From Pedobacter planticolens (GTDB lineage: Bacteria; Bacteroidota; Bacteroidia; Sphingobacteriales; Sphingobacteriaceae), in contig NZ_WNXD01000001.1 of the NCBI RefSeq assembly GCF_014172375.1, positions 1,612,001 to 1,676,000 on the forward strand: DNA of 64,000 nucleotides, written 5' to 3'. The position numbers and the translations under genes were made by a program. The notes under the pieces are model-generated. The model had not been told where the DNA came from and did not search any database. It saw only the letters and a program-made list of their open reading frames with translations. Below are positions 55,690-64,000 of the stretch, piece after piece. Every line of letters begins with the position of its first letter. Within the stretch, counting starts at the first letter, position 1.

Positions 55690-56874
55690 ATGAGGAAACT
55701 GTTTTTATTCGTTTTTTTTATTTCATTTATAGGTATTACTAAAGCTCAAGTTTTACAAGGAAAGATTGTTGACGAAGTAACTGGAGTAGGAATCCCTTTT
55801 GCGTCCATTGGGATAATAGGAACTAATAATGCAACTGTTACCAATGAAACAGGTGGTTTTATACTTAGGGTTAGTACTTATCCAGCAAAACTAAGGTTTA
55901 GTCATGTGAGTTATTTATTAGCCGAAATAATAATTACTGAAAGCTCCAACGATTTAATTGTTAAACTTAAACCTGCAACGATCAGTTTAAGTGAAGTAAC
56001 AATAGATCCTTTTAAAGGGCAAAGAATTGTGAAAGCTGCATTAGAAAAAGCAATAGCAAATCAAGCAACTAATTTTTACACTAATGCTTTTTACAGACAA
56101 CTTACCACACTTAATAACAAACCCAATCAAATTTATGAGTTATTTTACGATTTAAAATGGAATGCAAAAGGAATACAAGGTTGGATAGCTAAACAAAGTC
56201 GCCTTGCAGAACAGCACGATCAAATAGCATTCTCGTTTGACAATCAATCTTATTTCACCTTCTCTTTTGGTGGTCAGCTATCTCCAGAAAGAAAAGGAAA
56301 ATTAATTACTTTAACTAACTTAAACGAATACGAAATTGTAATAGAAAAATATATAGAACAACCAGCGCAAAACATCGCGGTAATATCTTGTAAATATAAA
56401 AGCACTAAAAAAAACCAATTTTATGTTAATACTACCTATTATATAGGTATTGATAATTTGAATATTTACAGATTAGAAAATAGTTTATTTAATTTACCAA
56501 TGCGATTTTCTGGTGCCAGTAAAAGGTATCCGCCTCTGGCAACAACAATTTCTACTTTTAATGGAAATGATCATATCATTCCTGTTTTAGAAAGTATCTC
56601 CACCAAATTACAAGTTAGCTTATCAGTTTCTGGCCAAGAAAATAATTCTACAGTTCAATCTTTATTAACTGTTTATAATATTGATGAAAATTTAAAAAAA
56701 GAACAATTCCAGAACTTAAATATTAAAACTAAAGATAAAAAAGTTAGAGAATCTATAAAATACGATGCTATATTTTGGAAAAACAACCCGATAGTGAAGC
56801 AAACTACGTTAGAAGATTCTTTTATTAAAATGATGGAAAGCAAACAAGCTTTTGGCACCATGACTAACCCTTAA
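55690..56874 (+). CDS. Exported carboxypeptidase-regulatory-like domain protein
   Basis: A 394-aa exported protein with a signal peptide over residues 1-19. It has a carboxypeptidase-regulatory-like beta-sandwich at about 20-105 (GKIVDEVTGVGIPFASI). A large C-terminal region of unknown fold follows, of the kind found in outer-membrane-associated Bacteroidota proteins. It is tightly packed between rnr and the polyprenyl synthase gene. Function is unknown. Confidence 0.85.
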   Translation: MRKLFLFVFFISFIGITKAQVLQGKIVDEVTGVGIPFASIGIIGTNNATVTNETGGFILRVSTYPAKLRFSHVSYLLAEIIITESSNDLIVKLKPATISLSEVTIDPFKGQRIVKAALEKAIANQATNFYTNAFYRQLTTLNNKPNQIYELFYDLKWNAKGIQGWIAKQSRLAEQHDQIAFSFDNQSYFTFSFGGQLSPERKGKLITLTNLNEYEIVIEKYIEQPAQNIAVISCKYKSTKKNQFYVNTTYYIGIDNLNIYRLENSLFNLPMRFSGASKRYPPLATTISTFNGNDHIIPVLESISTKLQVSLSVSGQENNSTVQSLLTVYNIDENLKKEQFQNLNIKTKDKKVRESIKYDAIFWKNNPIVKQTTLEDSFIKMMESKQAFGTMTNP

Positions 56875-56877
56875 ATA

Positions 56878-57840
56878 ATGCATAGTTCTACAGAATTACA
56901 AGAAATAATAGAGAAAGCGATACCTCAAATAGAATATCCAACACACCCGGCAAATTTATACGAACCTATTCGTTATATCATGAGTTTGGGTGGTAAACGC
57001 ATAAGACCGGTAATGGTTTTAATGGCCACAGAACTATTTACTACCGAAGTTAATAAAGCAATTGATGTGGCTTTAGCCATAGAAACCTTCCATAATTTTA
57101 CGTTGGTACATGATGATATTATGGATAATGCCCCTTTGCGTCGTGGCAGGCAAACCGTACACGAAAAATGGGGAAATAACAATGCCATTTTAAGTGGAGA
57201 TGTGATGATGGTCGAATCAAACAAACACTTATCAAAAGTAGATATTAATGTACTGAAACCTGTTTTAGATACATTTAATGCTACCGCTCAAGGAGTTTGC
57301 GAAGGCCAGCAATTAGATATGGAATTTGAGCAGCGAAGCGATGTGAGTATTCCCGAATATTTAGAAATGATTCGTCTTAAAACAGCTGTTTTATTAGGTG
57401 GAGCAATGAAATTAGGTGCAATTGTTGGTGGCGCAAGTTCAGCTGATGCTGAATTACTATATAATTTTGGCGAAAATTTGGGAGTTGCATTTCAATTACA
57501 AGATGATATTTTAGATGTTTATGGTAATCCAGAAAAATTTGGAAAACAAGTTGGAGGAGATATCATTGCTAACAAAAAGACTTTCCTACATTTAAAAACA
57601 TTGTCTTTAGCACATGAAAACGAAAAAGAAAGTCTGATAAGTACTACTGATAATAAAATTGACAAAATAAATGCAGTGAAACAATTGTACGATAAATATA
57701 AAATAAAGGAATTAGCTGCCTTAGAAATGAATAAATACTTAACAAAAGCCAATTTTGCATTAGATAGTTTAGCTGTAGCTGATGAAAAGAAAGCTAATTT
57801 TAGAGAATTAGTGCAACAAATTTTAGATAGAGAAAAGTAA
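56878..57840 (+). CDS. Polyprenyl diphosphate synthase
   Basis: A 320-aa trans-prenyltransferase that extends isoprenoid diphosphates, providing the side chain of menaquinone. The first aspartate-rich motif reads HDDIMDNAPLRRGR near residue 79. The second reads QDDILD near residue 210. The family members differ in chain length, so it could be farnesyl, heptaprenyl or octaprenyl type. It starts four bases after the upstream gene and is followed by a terminator. Confidence 0.93.
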   Translation: MHSSTELQEIIEKAIPQIEYPTHPANLYEPIRYIMSLGGKRIRPVMVLMATELFTTEVNKAIDVALAIETFHNFTLVHDDIMDNAPLRRGRQTVHEKWGNNNAILSGDVMMVESNKHLSKVDINVLKPVLDTFNATAQGVCEGQQLDMEFEQRSDVSIPEYLEMIRLKTAVLLGGAMKLGAIVGGASSADAELLYNFGENLGVAFQLQDDILDVYGNPEKFGKQVGGDIIANKKTFLHLKTLSLAHENEKESLISTTDNKIDKINAVKQLYDKYKIKELAALEMNKYLTKANFALDSLAVADEKKANFRELVQQILDREK

Positions 57841-57868
57841 AATTCTTCTTGCAAATTTTAACTTAACA

Positions 57869-57901
57869 AAAAAAGCCTCGATAAATTATCGAGGCTTTTT
57901 T
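57869..57901. terminator. Bidirectional intrinsic terminator
   Basis: A perfect hairpin with arms AGCCTCGAT/ATCGAGGCT has an A-run on the left and a T-run on the right. It sits between the convergent polyprenyl synthase and rpmA genes and can end transcription from both sides. Confidence 0.92.
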
Positions 57902-57923
57902 TAATGTAATCTAGTTACAAATA

Positions 57924-58382
57924 TTATTCAGCTGTTTTATCGTCAGCTTTAGCTGCTTTTTTAGCTGGTGCTTTTGCCGCCGCTTTAGGAGCTGCTGCTT
58001 TTTTTGCAGGTGCTTTTGGTGCTGCTGCAGGTTTAACTGCTACAGGTTTTGCTTCAACTGCTTTTTTTGCAGGTGCTTTTTTAGCTACAATTTTCTTTGC
58101 TGCTGTTTTCACAGGTGCGTCTTCAGCAACAACAGGTAATACAGAAACGTAAGATTTGTTATCTTGTTTCTTTTTAAAAGTTACTACACCAGGTACTAAA
58201 GCGAATAAAGTATGATCTTTACCAATACCTACTCCTTTATCTGGATGATGTTTAGTACCACGTTGACGAACGATGATATTTCCAGCGATAGCTTCTTGAC
58301 CACCAAAGATCTTGATACCTAAACGCTTGCTATGCGATTCACGTCCGTTTCTAGAACTACCGGCTCCTTTTTTATGTGCCAT
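57924..58382 (-). CDS. rpmA: 50S ribosomal protein L27 with long Ala/Lys/Pro tail
   Basis: A 152-aa protein. The first about 88 residues are a normal L27 ([22 protein letters not shown] start, PGDKG-type region, FKKK end). The last 64 residues are a low-complexity [13 protein letters not shown] tail, which is about 60 residues longer than the usual protein. The tail resembles histone-H1-like basic repeats. It follows rplU in the usual rplU-rpmA order. Whether the tail contacts RNA or is removed is unknown. Confidence 0.95.
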   Translation of the reverse strand: MAHKKGAGSSRNGRESHSKRLGIKIFGGQEAIAGNIIVRQRGTKHHPDKGVGIGKDHTLFALVPGVVTFKKKQDNKSYVSVLPVVAEDAPVKTAAKKIVAKKAPAKKAVEAKPVAVKPAAAPKAPAKKAAAPKAAAKAPAKKAAKADDKTAE

Positions 58383-58439
58383 TTGATTTTATATTTTTTA
58401 AACTGGGAAACCCAATTTTACAATTAAACAAAAAATTAA

Positions 58440-58751
58440 CTACAGAGTGATACTCTCAATCTGGATTTTGGTGAAATACTGGCGGTGACCATTTTTCTTT
58501 TTGTAACCTTTTCTACGTTTCTTTTTGAAAACGATTACCTTATCACCTTTTAAATGAGACACGATTTTAGCTGTAACCGATGCACCTTTTACTGCAGGAA
58601 CCCCTACTGTAATTTTACCATCATTATCAACCAACAATACATTGTCAAATTCAATACTAGCGCCTTCATCTCCTTGTAAACGGTGTACAAAAAGGTGCTG
58701 GTCTTTTGCAACTTTGAATTGCTGTCCTGCTATATTTACTATTGCGTACAT
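58440..58751 (-). CDS. rplU: 50S ribosomal protein L21
   Basis: A 103-aa ribosomal protein with the conserved [14 protein letters not shown] start and [21 protein letters not shown] block. Forms an operon with rpmA, 57 bp downstream. Confidence 0.97.
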   Translation of the reverse strand: MYAIVNIAGQQFKVAKDQHLFVHRLQGDEGASIEFDNVLLVDNDGKITVGVPAVKGASVTAKIVSHLKGDKVIVFKKKRRKGYKKKNGHRQYFTKIQIESITL

Positions 58752-58795
58752 TGTTAAATAATTATTTTTTAAATTGTATATTTTTTATCGAGGTG

Positions 58796-58827
58796 CAAAT
58801 ATAGAATAAATACTATTCAAACACAAA
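58796..58827 (-). promoter_or_regulatory. Bacteroidota-type promoter of rplU-rpmA
   Basis: On the minus strand TTTG (58827-58824) is followed after 20 bp by TATATTTG (58803-58796), matching the TTTG/TAnnTTTG promoter, 45 bp before the rplU start. Confidence 0.7.
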
Positions 58828-58852
58828 TGGATAGCGAAAATAAATTAAGTTA

Positions 58853-59974
58853 TTAAACTACTCTTGCCTTAACTTGATCTTCTGGACTAAACTTTCCCTT
58901 TAATTTAATAAAGAATTTCTCAAAAACATGGTAAGATATTACTGCAGTTAGAGAAAGTACAAAGAGTTTTAACCAAATCGAACTTGTTGGCATTATATTA
59001 TGATCATTATTCAAAAATAATTGTTGCCAGATGTAAAGACTATATGAAAGTTTACCAATATATCGGAATATCCATAAATTAAGGACTTTTCCCATCAAAC
59101 TATTCCCACTCAAATTAAGTACAATCATAGTAGCCATTAAAATGGGAAATAAAAATAAAGAGCAGTGTGGTATACGTAAAGGAAATGATTCTGTATGAAT
59201 AAGAACACCACATACAAATAATATCAACCCTGCATAACGGGTATAAATATTATCTTTAATTACAATTATTTTTTTAAAAAGCAGAATTGCAAATAACGAC
59301 CCTATTAAAATACAAACTGTTTTACCTAATGCATTAATGAGCAAAAAAGCAATAATATGCACTGTACGATTAGTATAAAAAACACCAACCTTGGCATAAC
59401 CTAAAGTTCCAATTATTGGAACAATTAGTACTATTAAGAGTAAGATCTTTATATAAGTATTTTGATTATAAACAAGTAATAAAGGAAAAACAAGATAAAA
59501 CTGCTCTTCTACAGACAAGCTCCAAAAATGCGCCACATACCAATGGTTAAACATGGACAAAGGTATATTGTTAAAAAATAACCCTGCAGAAACAAAAGGT
59601 AATACCCCAATACCTAAATTCATCAGTTGATTTAGTAAGGCCAGTGTAGCTAAAAATAAGTAGGCTACTGGGATTATTCTCAAAAACCTACGAATATAAA
59701 ATTGTTTAAGAGAAATTTTATTTGTACTAATTTTTTCTTTTAATAAAAGTGTTGTGATTAGAAACCCACTTAACACAAAAAATATCTCAACCCCAATAGC
59801 CCCAGCAAAACTATTTTTAAAGGGAGTAGTCATAAATATATGGCTAAGCATTACAATAATAATCGCTATTGCCCTTAGCCCATCTAAACTTGGCAAATGG
59901 GTAGATTGTAAGATTGCTGGAACTTCCCTACTTTCAGAAAATAATTTGTATTTGAGCTGGTGAAAATACTTCAT
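58853..59974 (-). CDS. Acyltransferase 3 family membrane protein
   Basis: A 373-aa inner-membrane protein with about ten hydrophobic segments. The family-typical N-terminal block LDGLRAIAIIIVMLSHIF carries the active-site-type His near residue 46, followed by FFVLSGFLITTLL. It probably O-acylates a surface polysaccharide or lipid. No adjacent polysaccharide genes are present, so substrate is unknown. Confidence 0.92.
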   Translation of the reverse strand: MKYFHQLKYKLFSESREVPAILQSTHLPSLDGLRAIAIIIVMLSHIFMTTPFKNSFAGAIGVEIFFVLSGFLITTLLLKEKISTNKISLKQFYIRRFLRIIPVAYLFLATLALLNQLMNLGIGVLPFVSAGLFFNNIPLSMFNHWYVAHFWSLSVEEQFYLVFPLLLVYNQNTYIKILLLIVLIVPIIGTLGYAKVGVFYTNRTVHIIAFLLINALGKTVCILIGSLFAILLFKKIIVIKDNIYTRYAGLILFVCGVLIHTESFPLRIPHCSLFLFPILMATMIVLNLSGNSLMGKVLNLWIFRYIGKLSYSLYIWQQLFLNNDHNIMPTSSIWLKLFVLSLTAVISYHVFEKFFIKLKGKFSPEDQVKARVV

Positions 59975-60128
59975 AGAGTTGAGTTACGCTAAAACAAATA
60001 TATCTTTTTATCCTACATTCTCGGGGAACACAACATCAAAATAAAATGATTTCAACGATACCTTAATTCTCTCCTTTTGGGATTAAAAAATTCAACAATA
60101 TAGTATTACCTAAAAATAATTTTTATAT

Positions 60129-60143
60129 TACGAAATATTCGTA
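60129..60143 (+). promoter_or_regulatory. Palindromic operator before the first GLPGLI gene
   Basis: TACGAAATATTCGTA, with 6-bp arms and a 3-bp centre, is followed by GATTTACG. The same 15-mer and the same GATTTACG lie before the second GLPGLI gene, so one regulator probably controls both. The site ends 35 bp before the ATG. A BlaI/MecI-like repressor is a guess. Confidence 0.7.
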
Positions 60144-60178
60144 GATTTACGTAAACGTAATACTTAAAATTAGATTTT

Positions 60179-61030
60179 ATGAAAACTCTTTTAACAACCT
60201 ACTTTGTAATTTTATTCAGCACAATTTCATTTGCTCAAAAACCAGATAAAGTACTGGCCAGAGTGAAATATAGTTTTATCCATATACGAGATACTACTCA
60301 AAAGAATAATCCATATACAGAAAATATGTTACTGGTTATTGGAAAAAATGCATCGGTATTTACTAGTCTTGATAGGTTAGAAAGAGAATTAGATTTACCA
60401 AAAGCCAAGCGAGCACCAGGTTCACCCTTTAAACCTATCAATCAAGTTGATCTTTATTTTTTTGCCAAGGAAAATAAATTAATGAGCAGAGAACGGTTTA
60501 TGAATGCTTATTACTTAATTGATGAGCCTTCCCAACAAATCAATTGGAAGATTACAAAAGATACTACAAGTTTTAATGGTGTGCATTGCAAAAAAGCAAC
60601 CGCTACTTTTAAAGGTAGAAACTGGATTGCTTGGTATGCTCCAGAATTACCATTTCAAAGTGGTCCTTGGAAATTAAATGGACTTCCTGGACTGATTATA
60701 CAAGCTAATGATGATAAAAAGGAAGTTCAGTTTTTATTTGATGGAATTGATAATCTCAAGAAGGAAAATCTTAGTGCCGAACAGATAGAATTAGCTAAGG
60801 TTTATGATAAAAGCTTTTTCTTTAGTACTGAAATCGCACTGCAAAAAGATGCCAAAATAACAGCTAGAGCTGAATTTGATAAAATTATGGATCTCTTTAA
60901 AAAAGACCCAAAAGGTTTTATCGCTGCAGCGAGCGGCACACCGAGAGATAAAGTATTTATAGGCGGAAGTATGACAGGTGTCAGTCATACCACTATTAAT
61001 AATCCAATAGAACTACCTGAAAAGAAATAA
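60179..61030 (+). CDS. GLPGLI-family protein
   Basis: A 283-aa exported protein with a signal peptide over residues 1-19. The family signature GLPGLI is near residue 175 and is preceded by the conserved NWIAWYAPELPFQSGPWKL region. The family is restricted to Bacteroidota and functionally obscure; members often accompany outer-membrane beta-barrel genes, as here. It shares a 15-bp palindrome and high N-terminal similarity with the next gene, suggesting tandem duplication. Confidence 0.92.
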   Translation: MKTLLTTYFVILFSTISFAQKPDKVLARVKYSFIHIRDTTQKNNPYTENMLLVIGKNASVFTSLDRLERELDLPKAKRAPGSPFKPINQVDLYFFAKENKLMSRERFMNAYYLIDEPSQQINWKITKDTTSFNGVHCKKATATFKGRNWIAWYAPELPFQSGPWKLNGLPGLIIQANDDKKEVQFLFDGIDNLKKENLSAEQIELAKVYDKSFFFSTEIALQKDAKITARAEFDKIMDLFKKDPKGFIAAASGTPRDKVFIGGSMTGVSHTTINNPIELPEKK

Positions 61031-61077
61031 ATCGGTAATAAGTGAATAGTTAAAATATGTTAAACCGTTTTGCTAAT

Positions 61078-61092
61078 TACGAAATATTCGTA
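61078..61092 (+). promoter_or_regulatory. Palindromic operator before the second GLPGLI gene
   Basis: Exact repeat of the palindrome TACGAAATATTCGTA found at 60129, again followed by GATTTACG, 40 bp before the second GLPGLI start. Confidence 0.7.
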
Positions 61093-61132
61093 GATTTACG
61101 AATAATTAATTGATTTAAACCCAAAAAACATT

Positions 61133-62095
61133 ATGAAAATTTTACTAACCACATTCTTCGCTATTGCAACAACTTCAATTGCATTAGCTCAAAACCCTGA
61201 TAAAGCTTTATCTAGGGTAAAATACACGTTTACTCATATTCAAGATACCATGCAAAGAGATAAGCCATTTACCGAAAATATGTTATTAGTAATTGGTAAA
61301 AATGCCTCTGTTTTTACAAGTTATGATAAAATTAATCGTGAATTAGAAACGCAAAAACAAATTCAAGAACAAGTTAAAAACCAAGCTGGAAGTGGTCAAA
61401 TGAGTATTAAAATTACTGGTCAAGGTCCTAGAGCTTCTTCCCTACCAGATTATTTCTTTTTCGCTAAAGAAAATAAATTTTTCACCCAAGAGCGGATTTT
61501 CAATAACTACCTAATTGAAGAAGTGGCACCTCAAATAAACTGGAAACTTACTAAAGATACAAATAGCTTTTCTGGTGTAAAATGCCAAATGGCCACTACT
61601 TATTTTAAAGGCAGAAATTGGATTGCTTGGTACGCTCCAGAGCTTCCGTTTCAAAGCGGACCATGGAAATTAAATGGCTTACCAGGATTAATTATTGAAG
61701 CTTATGATGAAACCAAAACCGTTCAGTTCCAATTTGCGGGGATGGATAATGTGGTTCCAGAAGAAACAAAAGCTACAGAAAAAAGTGATGGAATTAAAAT
61801 TGTTGGTCCAAATGGTTCGGTGAACGCAGTAAATGTGATGGGTATAGGTGGTGGCACTGCGTATTTAGGAAACGAAGTAAAACTTCCCGCAGATGCGATT
61901 AGAACAACAAGAAAAGAGCTAGATAAACTTAAAGAAGCTAGAGATAAAGACCCACAAGGTTTTATGAATGCTCAAATGGCAGCACAAGGCGTGCAAATGG
62001 GTGTATCTAGAAGTGTTAGAGTTGCTTCTGGTGGTCCAACCGCTAACAAAATAGTCATCAATAATCCGATAGAGTTGCCTGAGAAAGAGAAATAG
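61133..62095 (+). CDS. GLPGLI-family protein (paralogue)
   Basis: A 320-aa exported paralogue of the preceding gene. It has a signal peptide over residues 1-19, the same RNWIAWYAPELPFQSGPWKLN region and a GLPGLI motif near residue 182. It carries an extra Q/G-rich insertion near residues 77-103 and a glycine-rich stretch near 226-245. The end of both paralogues is ELPEK. It is 30 bp upstream of the barrel gene and probably co-transcribed with it. Confidence 0.92.
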   Translation: MKILLTTFFAIATTSIALAQNPDKALSRVKYTFTHIQDTMQRDKPFTENMLLVIGKNASVFTSYDKINRELETQKQIQEQVKNQAGSGQMSIKITGQGPRASSLPDYFFFAKENKFFTQERIFNNYLIEEVAPQINWKLTKDTNSFSGVKCQMATTYFKGRNWIAWYAPELPFQSGPWKLNGLPGLIIEAYDETKTVQFQFAGMDNVVPEETKATEKSDGIKIVGPNGSVNAVNVMGIGGGTAYLGNEVKLPADAIRTTRKELDKLKEARDKDPQGFMNAQMAAQGVQMGVSRSVRVASGGPTANKIVINNPIELPEKEK

Positions 62096-62125
62096 TCATT
62101 AGTTCATAAGTTAAAAAACACACAA

Positions 62126-64000
62126 ATGAAAAAGTACTATTTAATTACTTTGCTCTGCTTTTTAGTGGGCATTTCATCCGCCTATGCGCAAAAGCAACTA
62201 AAAGGGAAAGTAAAGGATGCAAAAGGCACACCCATCGAATCAGCAAGCATCAATTTAAAAGATGCAACAGGTAATATTTTAAGTTTTACGAGAACGAATG
62301 AAAAAGGCGAGTATATTTTATCTTTTTCTGAAGAGAATAAAGATTTGACAATTGAGGCCACCACCATAGGCTATACAAAAAAAGTGGTCGAGATTACAGA
62401 ACTCAGTAAAAGTTATGATTTAACATTACAAGAAAGTGCGACTAACCTTAAAACTGTAGTGGTTAAAAACAAACCAACGCTCACCGTAAATGGCGATACG
62501 TTAAACTACAAAACATCAGATTTTGCCGATAAACAAGATAGAAGTATTGGCGATGTGCTTAGAAAAATGCCAGGTATTACGGTAGAAGAAAGCGGTAAAG
62601 TGAGCTATAATGGAAAACCTATTTCGGCTTTATACATTGATGGCGATAATGTTTTAGATGACAAATATTCAATTGGAACTAAGAGTATTCCTCATGGAGC
62701 AGTAGATAAAGTTCAGGTGATAGAAAAAGATCAGCCTATTAAAATGTTGCGCAAAAATAACACGAGCGAAGATGTAGCTTTAAATTTAGTGATTAAAGAT
62801 GAGGCGAAAATTAAAGTATTGGGAGATGTAAGAGCTGGTGCAGGAACTCCGAATAGATTTGATGCAAACGCCAATGCGATGATGTTTAAAAAGAAAGCAA
62901 AATTCATCAATAACATAAAAGGAAATAATATTGGCATTGATCCAGGATTGGATTTAACCTCTTTTAACTTTGAAGATTATCTTAAAAGATTAGATAATGA
63001 TAAACCAAGTGGTTTTTTATCTGCTGGAGCTGCTGGTGTACCTACCCTGCCTCAAAAACGAACACTATTTAATAAAGCAGGTTTAGCTAATTTAAATAAC
63101 CTGTATAAATTTAATGAGGATTTTCAGATAAGAGCCAATGTATCTTATTTGTATGATCAGAGAGATCAACAGTACAGCAAATTTTCTGAAACATATTTAT
63201 CTGGTCAGACGATTACCTATAATGAGCTTCAAGAAAATGCAATTAATCCACAAAAATTACAGACTAAGTTTAATGTGCTCGCAAATGCTGACAACTATTA
63301 TTTCAATGATAATTTAATAGTTAATTATGGTACAACTAAAACAAATTCTGGTGTTGTAACTAATGGCATTGGCGCAAATCAATCCTTAAAGCAAGAAACT
63401 TTTGACATTTCTAATGAATTGAACTATAGGAAAAAGCTTAAATCTGAAAATACATTTAACTTTTATTCCTATATCAGTAAATCAACACAACCAGAAGTTC
63501 TAAACATTAACCCTGGTTTAAATGAAGACATTTTAAATAATGGAAATCCTTATGCAGGATTAAATCAGTATGTTAAACTACCTACTTTGTACGCCAATAA
63601 TTACACCTCATTTGCATTTGTAAGCAGTAAATTTACTCAAACGTATAAATTAGGATTCAATGTTCAGCAACAGCAATTAAATTCAGAGTTGTATCGTGTT
63701 CAAAATGATCAGACCACAGAATTAGTTTCATCGCAAATGACCAATGATTTAGATTGGCTTAAAACCAAATTATATACCGATGCGAATTATGAATATAACT
63801 CAGGGAAATTTAAAACAAGTCTAAGTTTGCCTATTAGTTATAACATGATTAATTATGAAGATAAAGCGAAAGGCTTGGATAAAAATTTAAACAAGTTTTT
63901 TGTAAATCCATCTTTAAACGTAAAATATCAAACCGGAATAGAGAATTATATTACTGCCAATTATTCTTTTAGTAACGATTTAGGTGGAATTGATGATGTG
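62126..64000 (+). CDS. Outer-membrane beta-barrel protein with carboxypeptidase-regulatory-like domain, partial
   Basis: The gene is open to the right edge (625 codons visible). A signal peptide covers residues 1-22. A carboxypeptidase-regulatory-like domain (about 23-110, KGKVKDAKGTPIESASI) precedes a TonB-type plug (about 115-225, with SIGDVLRKMPGI) and a barrel rich in aromatic strands. It belongs to the outer-membrane beta-barrel family often paired with GLPGLI genes. It follows the second GLPGLI gene by 30 bp. The substrate is unknown. Confidence 0.9.
   Translation, partial: MKKYYLITLLCFLVGISSAYAQKQLKGKVKDAKGTPIESASINLKDATGNILSFTRTNEKGEYILSFSEENKDLTIEATTIGYTKKVVEITELSKSYDLTLQESATNLKTVVVKNKPTLTVNGDTLNYKTSDFADKQDRSIGDVLRKMPGITVEESGKVSYNGKPISALYIDGDNVLDDKYSIGTKSIPHGAVDKVQVIEKDQPIKMLRKNNTSEDVALNLVIKDEAKIKVLGDVRAGAGTPNRFDANANAMMFKKKAKFINNIKGNNIGIDPGLDLTSFNFEDYLKRLDNDKPSGFLSAGAAGVPTLPQKRTLFNKAGLANLNNLYKFNEDFQIRANVSYLYDQRDQQYSKFSETYLSGQTITYNELQENAINPQKLQTKFNVLANADNYYFNDNLIVNYGTTKTNSGVVTNGIGANQSLKQETFDISNELNYRKKLKSENTFNFYSYISKSTQPEVLNINPGLNEDILNNGNPYAGLNQYVKLPTLYANNYTSFAFVSSKFTQTYKLGFNVQQQQLNSELYRVQNDQTTELVSSQMTNDLDWLKTKLYTDANYEYNSGKFKTSLSLPISYNMINYEDKAKGLDKNLNKFFVNPSLNVKYQTGIENYITANYSFSNDLGGIDDV

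Noticed and set aside
1..64000. tRNA, rRNA and riboswitches
   Set aside because: No cloverleaf, rRNA segment or recognisable riboswitch core was found on reading both strands by eye; a covariance-model scan could still reveal one.

Overview
The window looks like chromosome from a Bacteroidota bacterium of the Sphingobacteriaceae, most likely Pedobacter or a close relative. The evidence is low GC, TAnnTTTG-type promoters, an ECF sigma/FecR/TonB-receptor regulatory operon, many secreted glycan hydrolases, GLPGLI-family proteins, and several families of dispersed palindromic intergenic repeats. The genus assignment is inference. No rRNA, tRNA or classical CRISPR array was found.

Layout. (1) 1-23.1 kb, mostly minus strand: a polysaccharide-degradation region. 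It holds two beta-helix proteins, a PL6 lyase, GH3, GH28-like, a sulfatase, GH29 fucosidase with a zinc dehydrogenase and a divergent AraC regulator, a GH43 protein fused to an unrecognised C-terminal domain, GH20 hexosaminidase and a DUF4350-like protein. A DUF4153/small membrane protein pair sits inside it. No SusC/SusD pair is present. (2) 23.5-27.9 kb: STN-TonB receptor, FecR anti-sigma and ECF sigma. (3) 28.2-32.1 kb: the most unusual part. A truncated, catalytically dead Cas12f/TnpB-like protein lies downstream of, and on the same strand as, an atypical 251-aa ECF-like sigma factor with two sigma-4-like helix-turn-helix regions. Around them are several strongly structured non-coding segments, including a nested 202-nt fold at 31819-32020. 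This matches the architecture of dCas12f-sigmaE RNA-guided transcription systems. (4) 32.1-40.2 kb: a defence-type island with an HTH protein, AIPR protein, a membrane-anchored unknown, a type ISP-like restriction-methylation enzyme and a RhuM protein. It abuts mnmE, whose last 105 bp are duplicated beyond the RhuM gene. (5) 40.2-58.8 kb: core genes, namely mnmE, an AI-2E family permease, argS, an arginine catabolism group (arginine deiminase, CtlX, arginine decarboxylase), PhnA, an exonuclease, a fused peptide-type ABC ATPase, rnr, a polyprenyl synthase, rpmA and rplU. (6) 58.9-64 kb: an acyltransferase, then two GLPGLI genes and the start of an outer-membrane barrel protein, the two GLPGLI genes each preceded by the same 15-bp palindrome.

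The likely joint logic is that the left third degrades a complex, partly sulfated, acidic and fucosylated glycan under sigma/anti-sigma and AraC control. The dCas12f-sigma pair would direct RNA polymerase to sites chosen by a guide RNA. The guide RNA and its target could not be proven from this sequence alone; three candidate guide-encoding segments are given.
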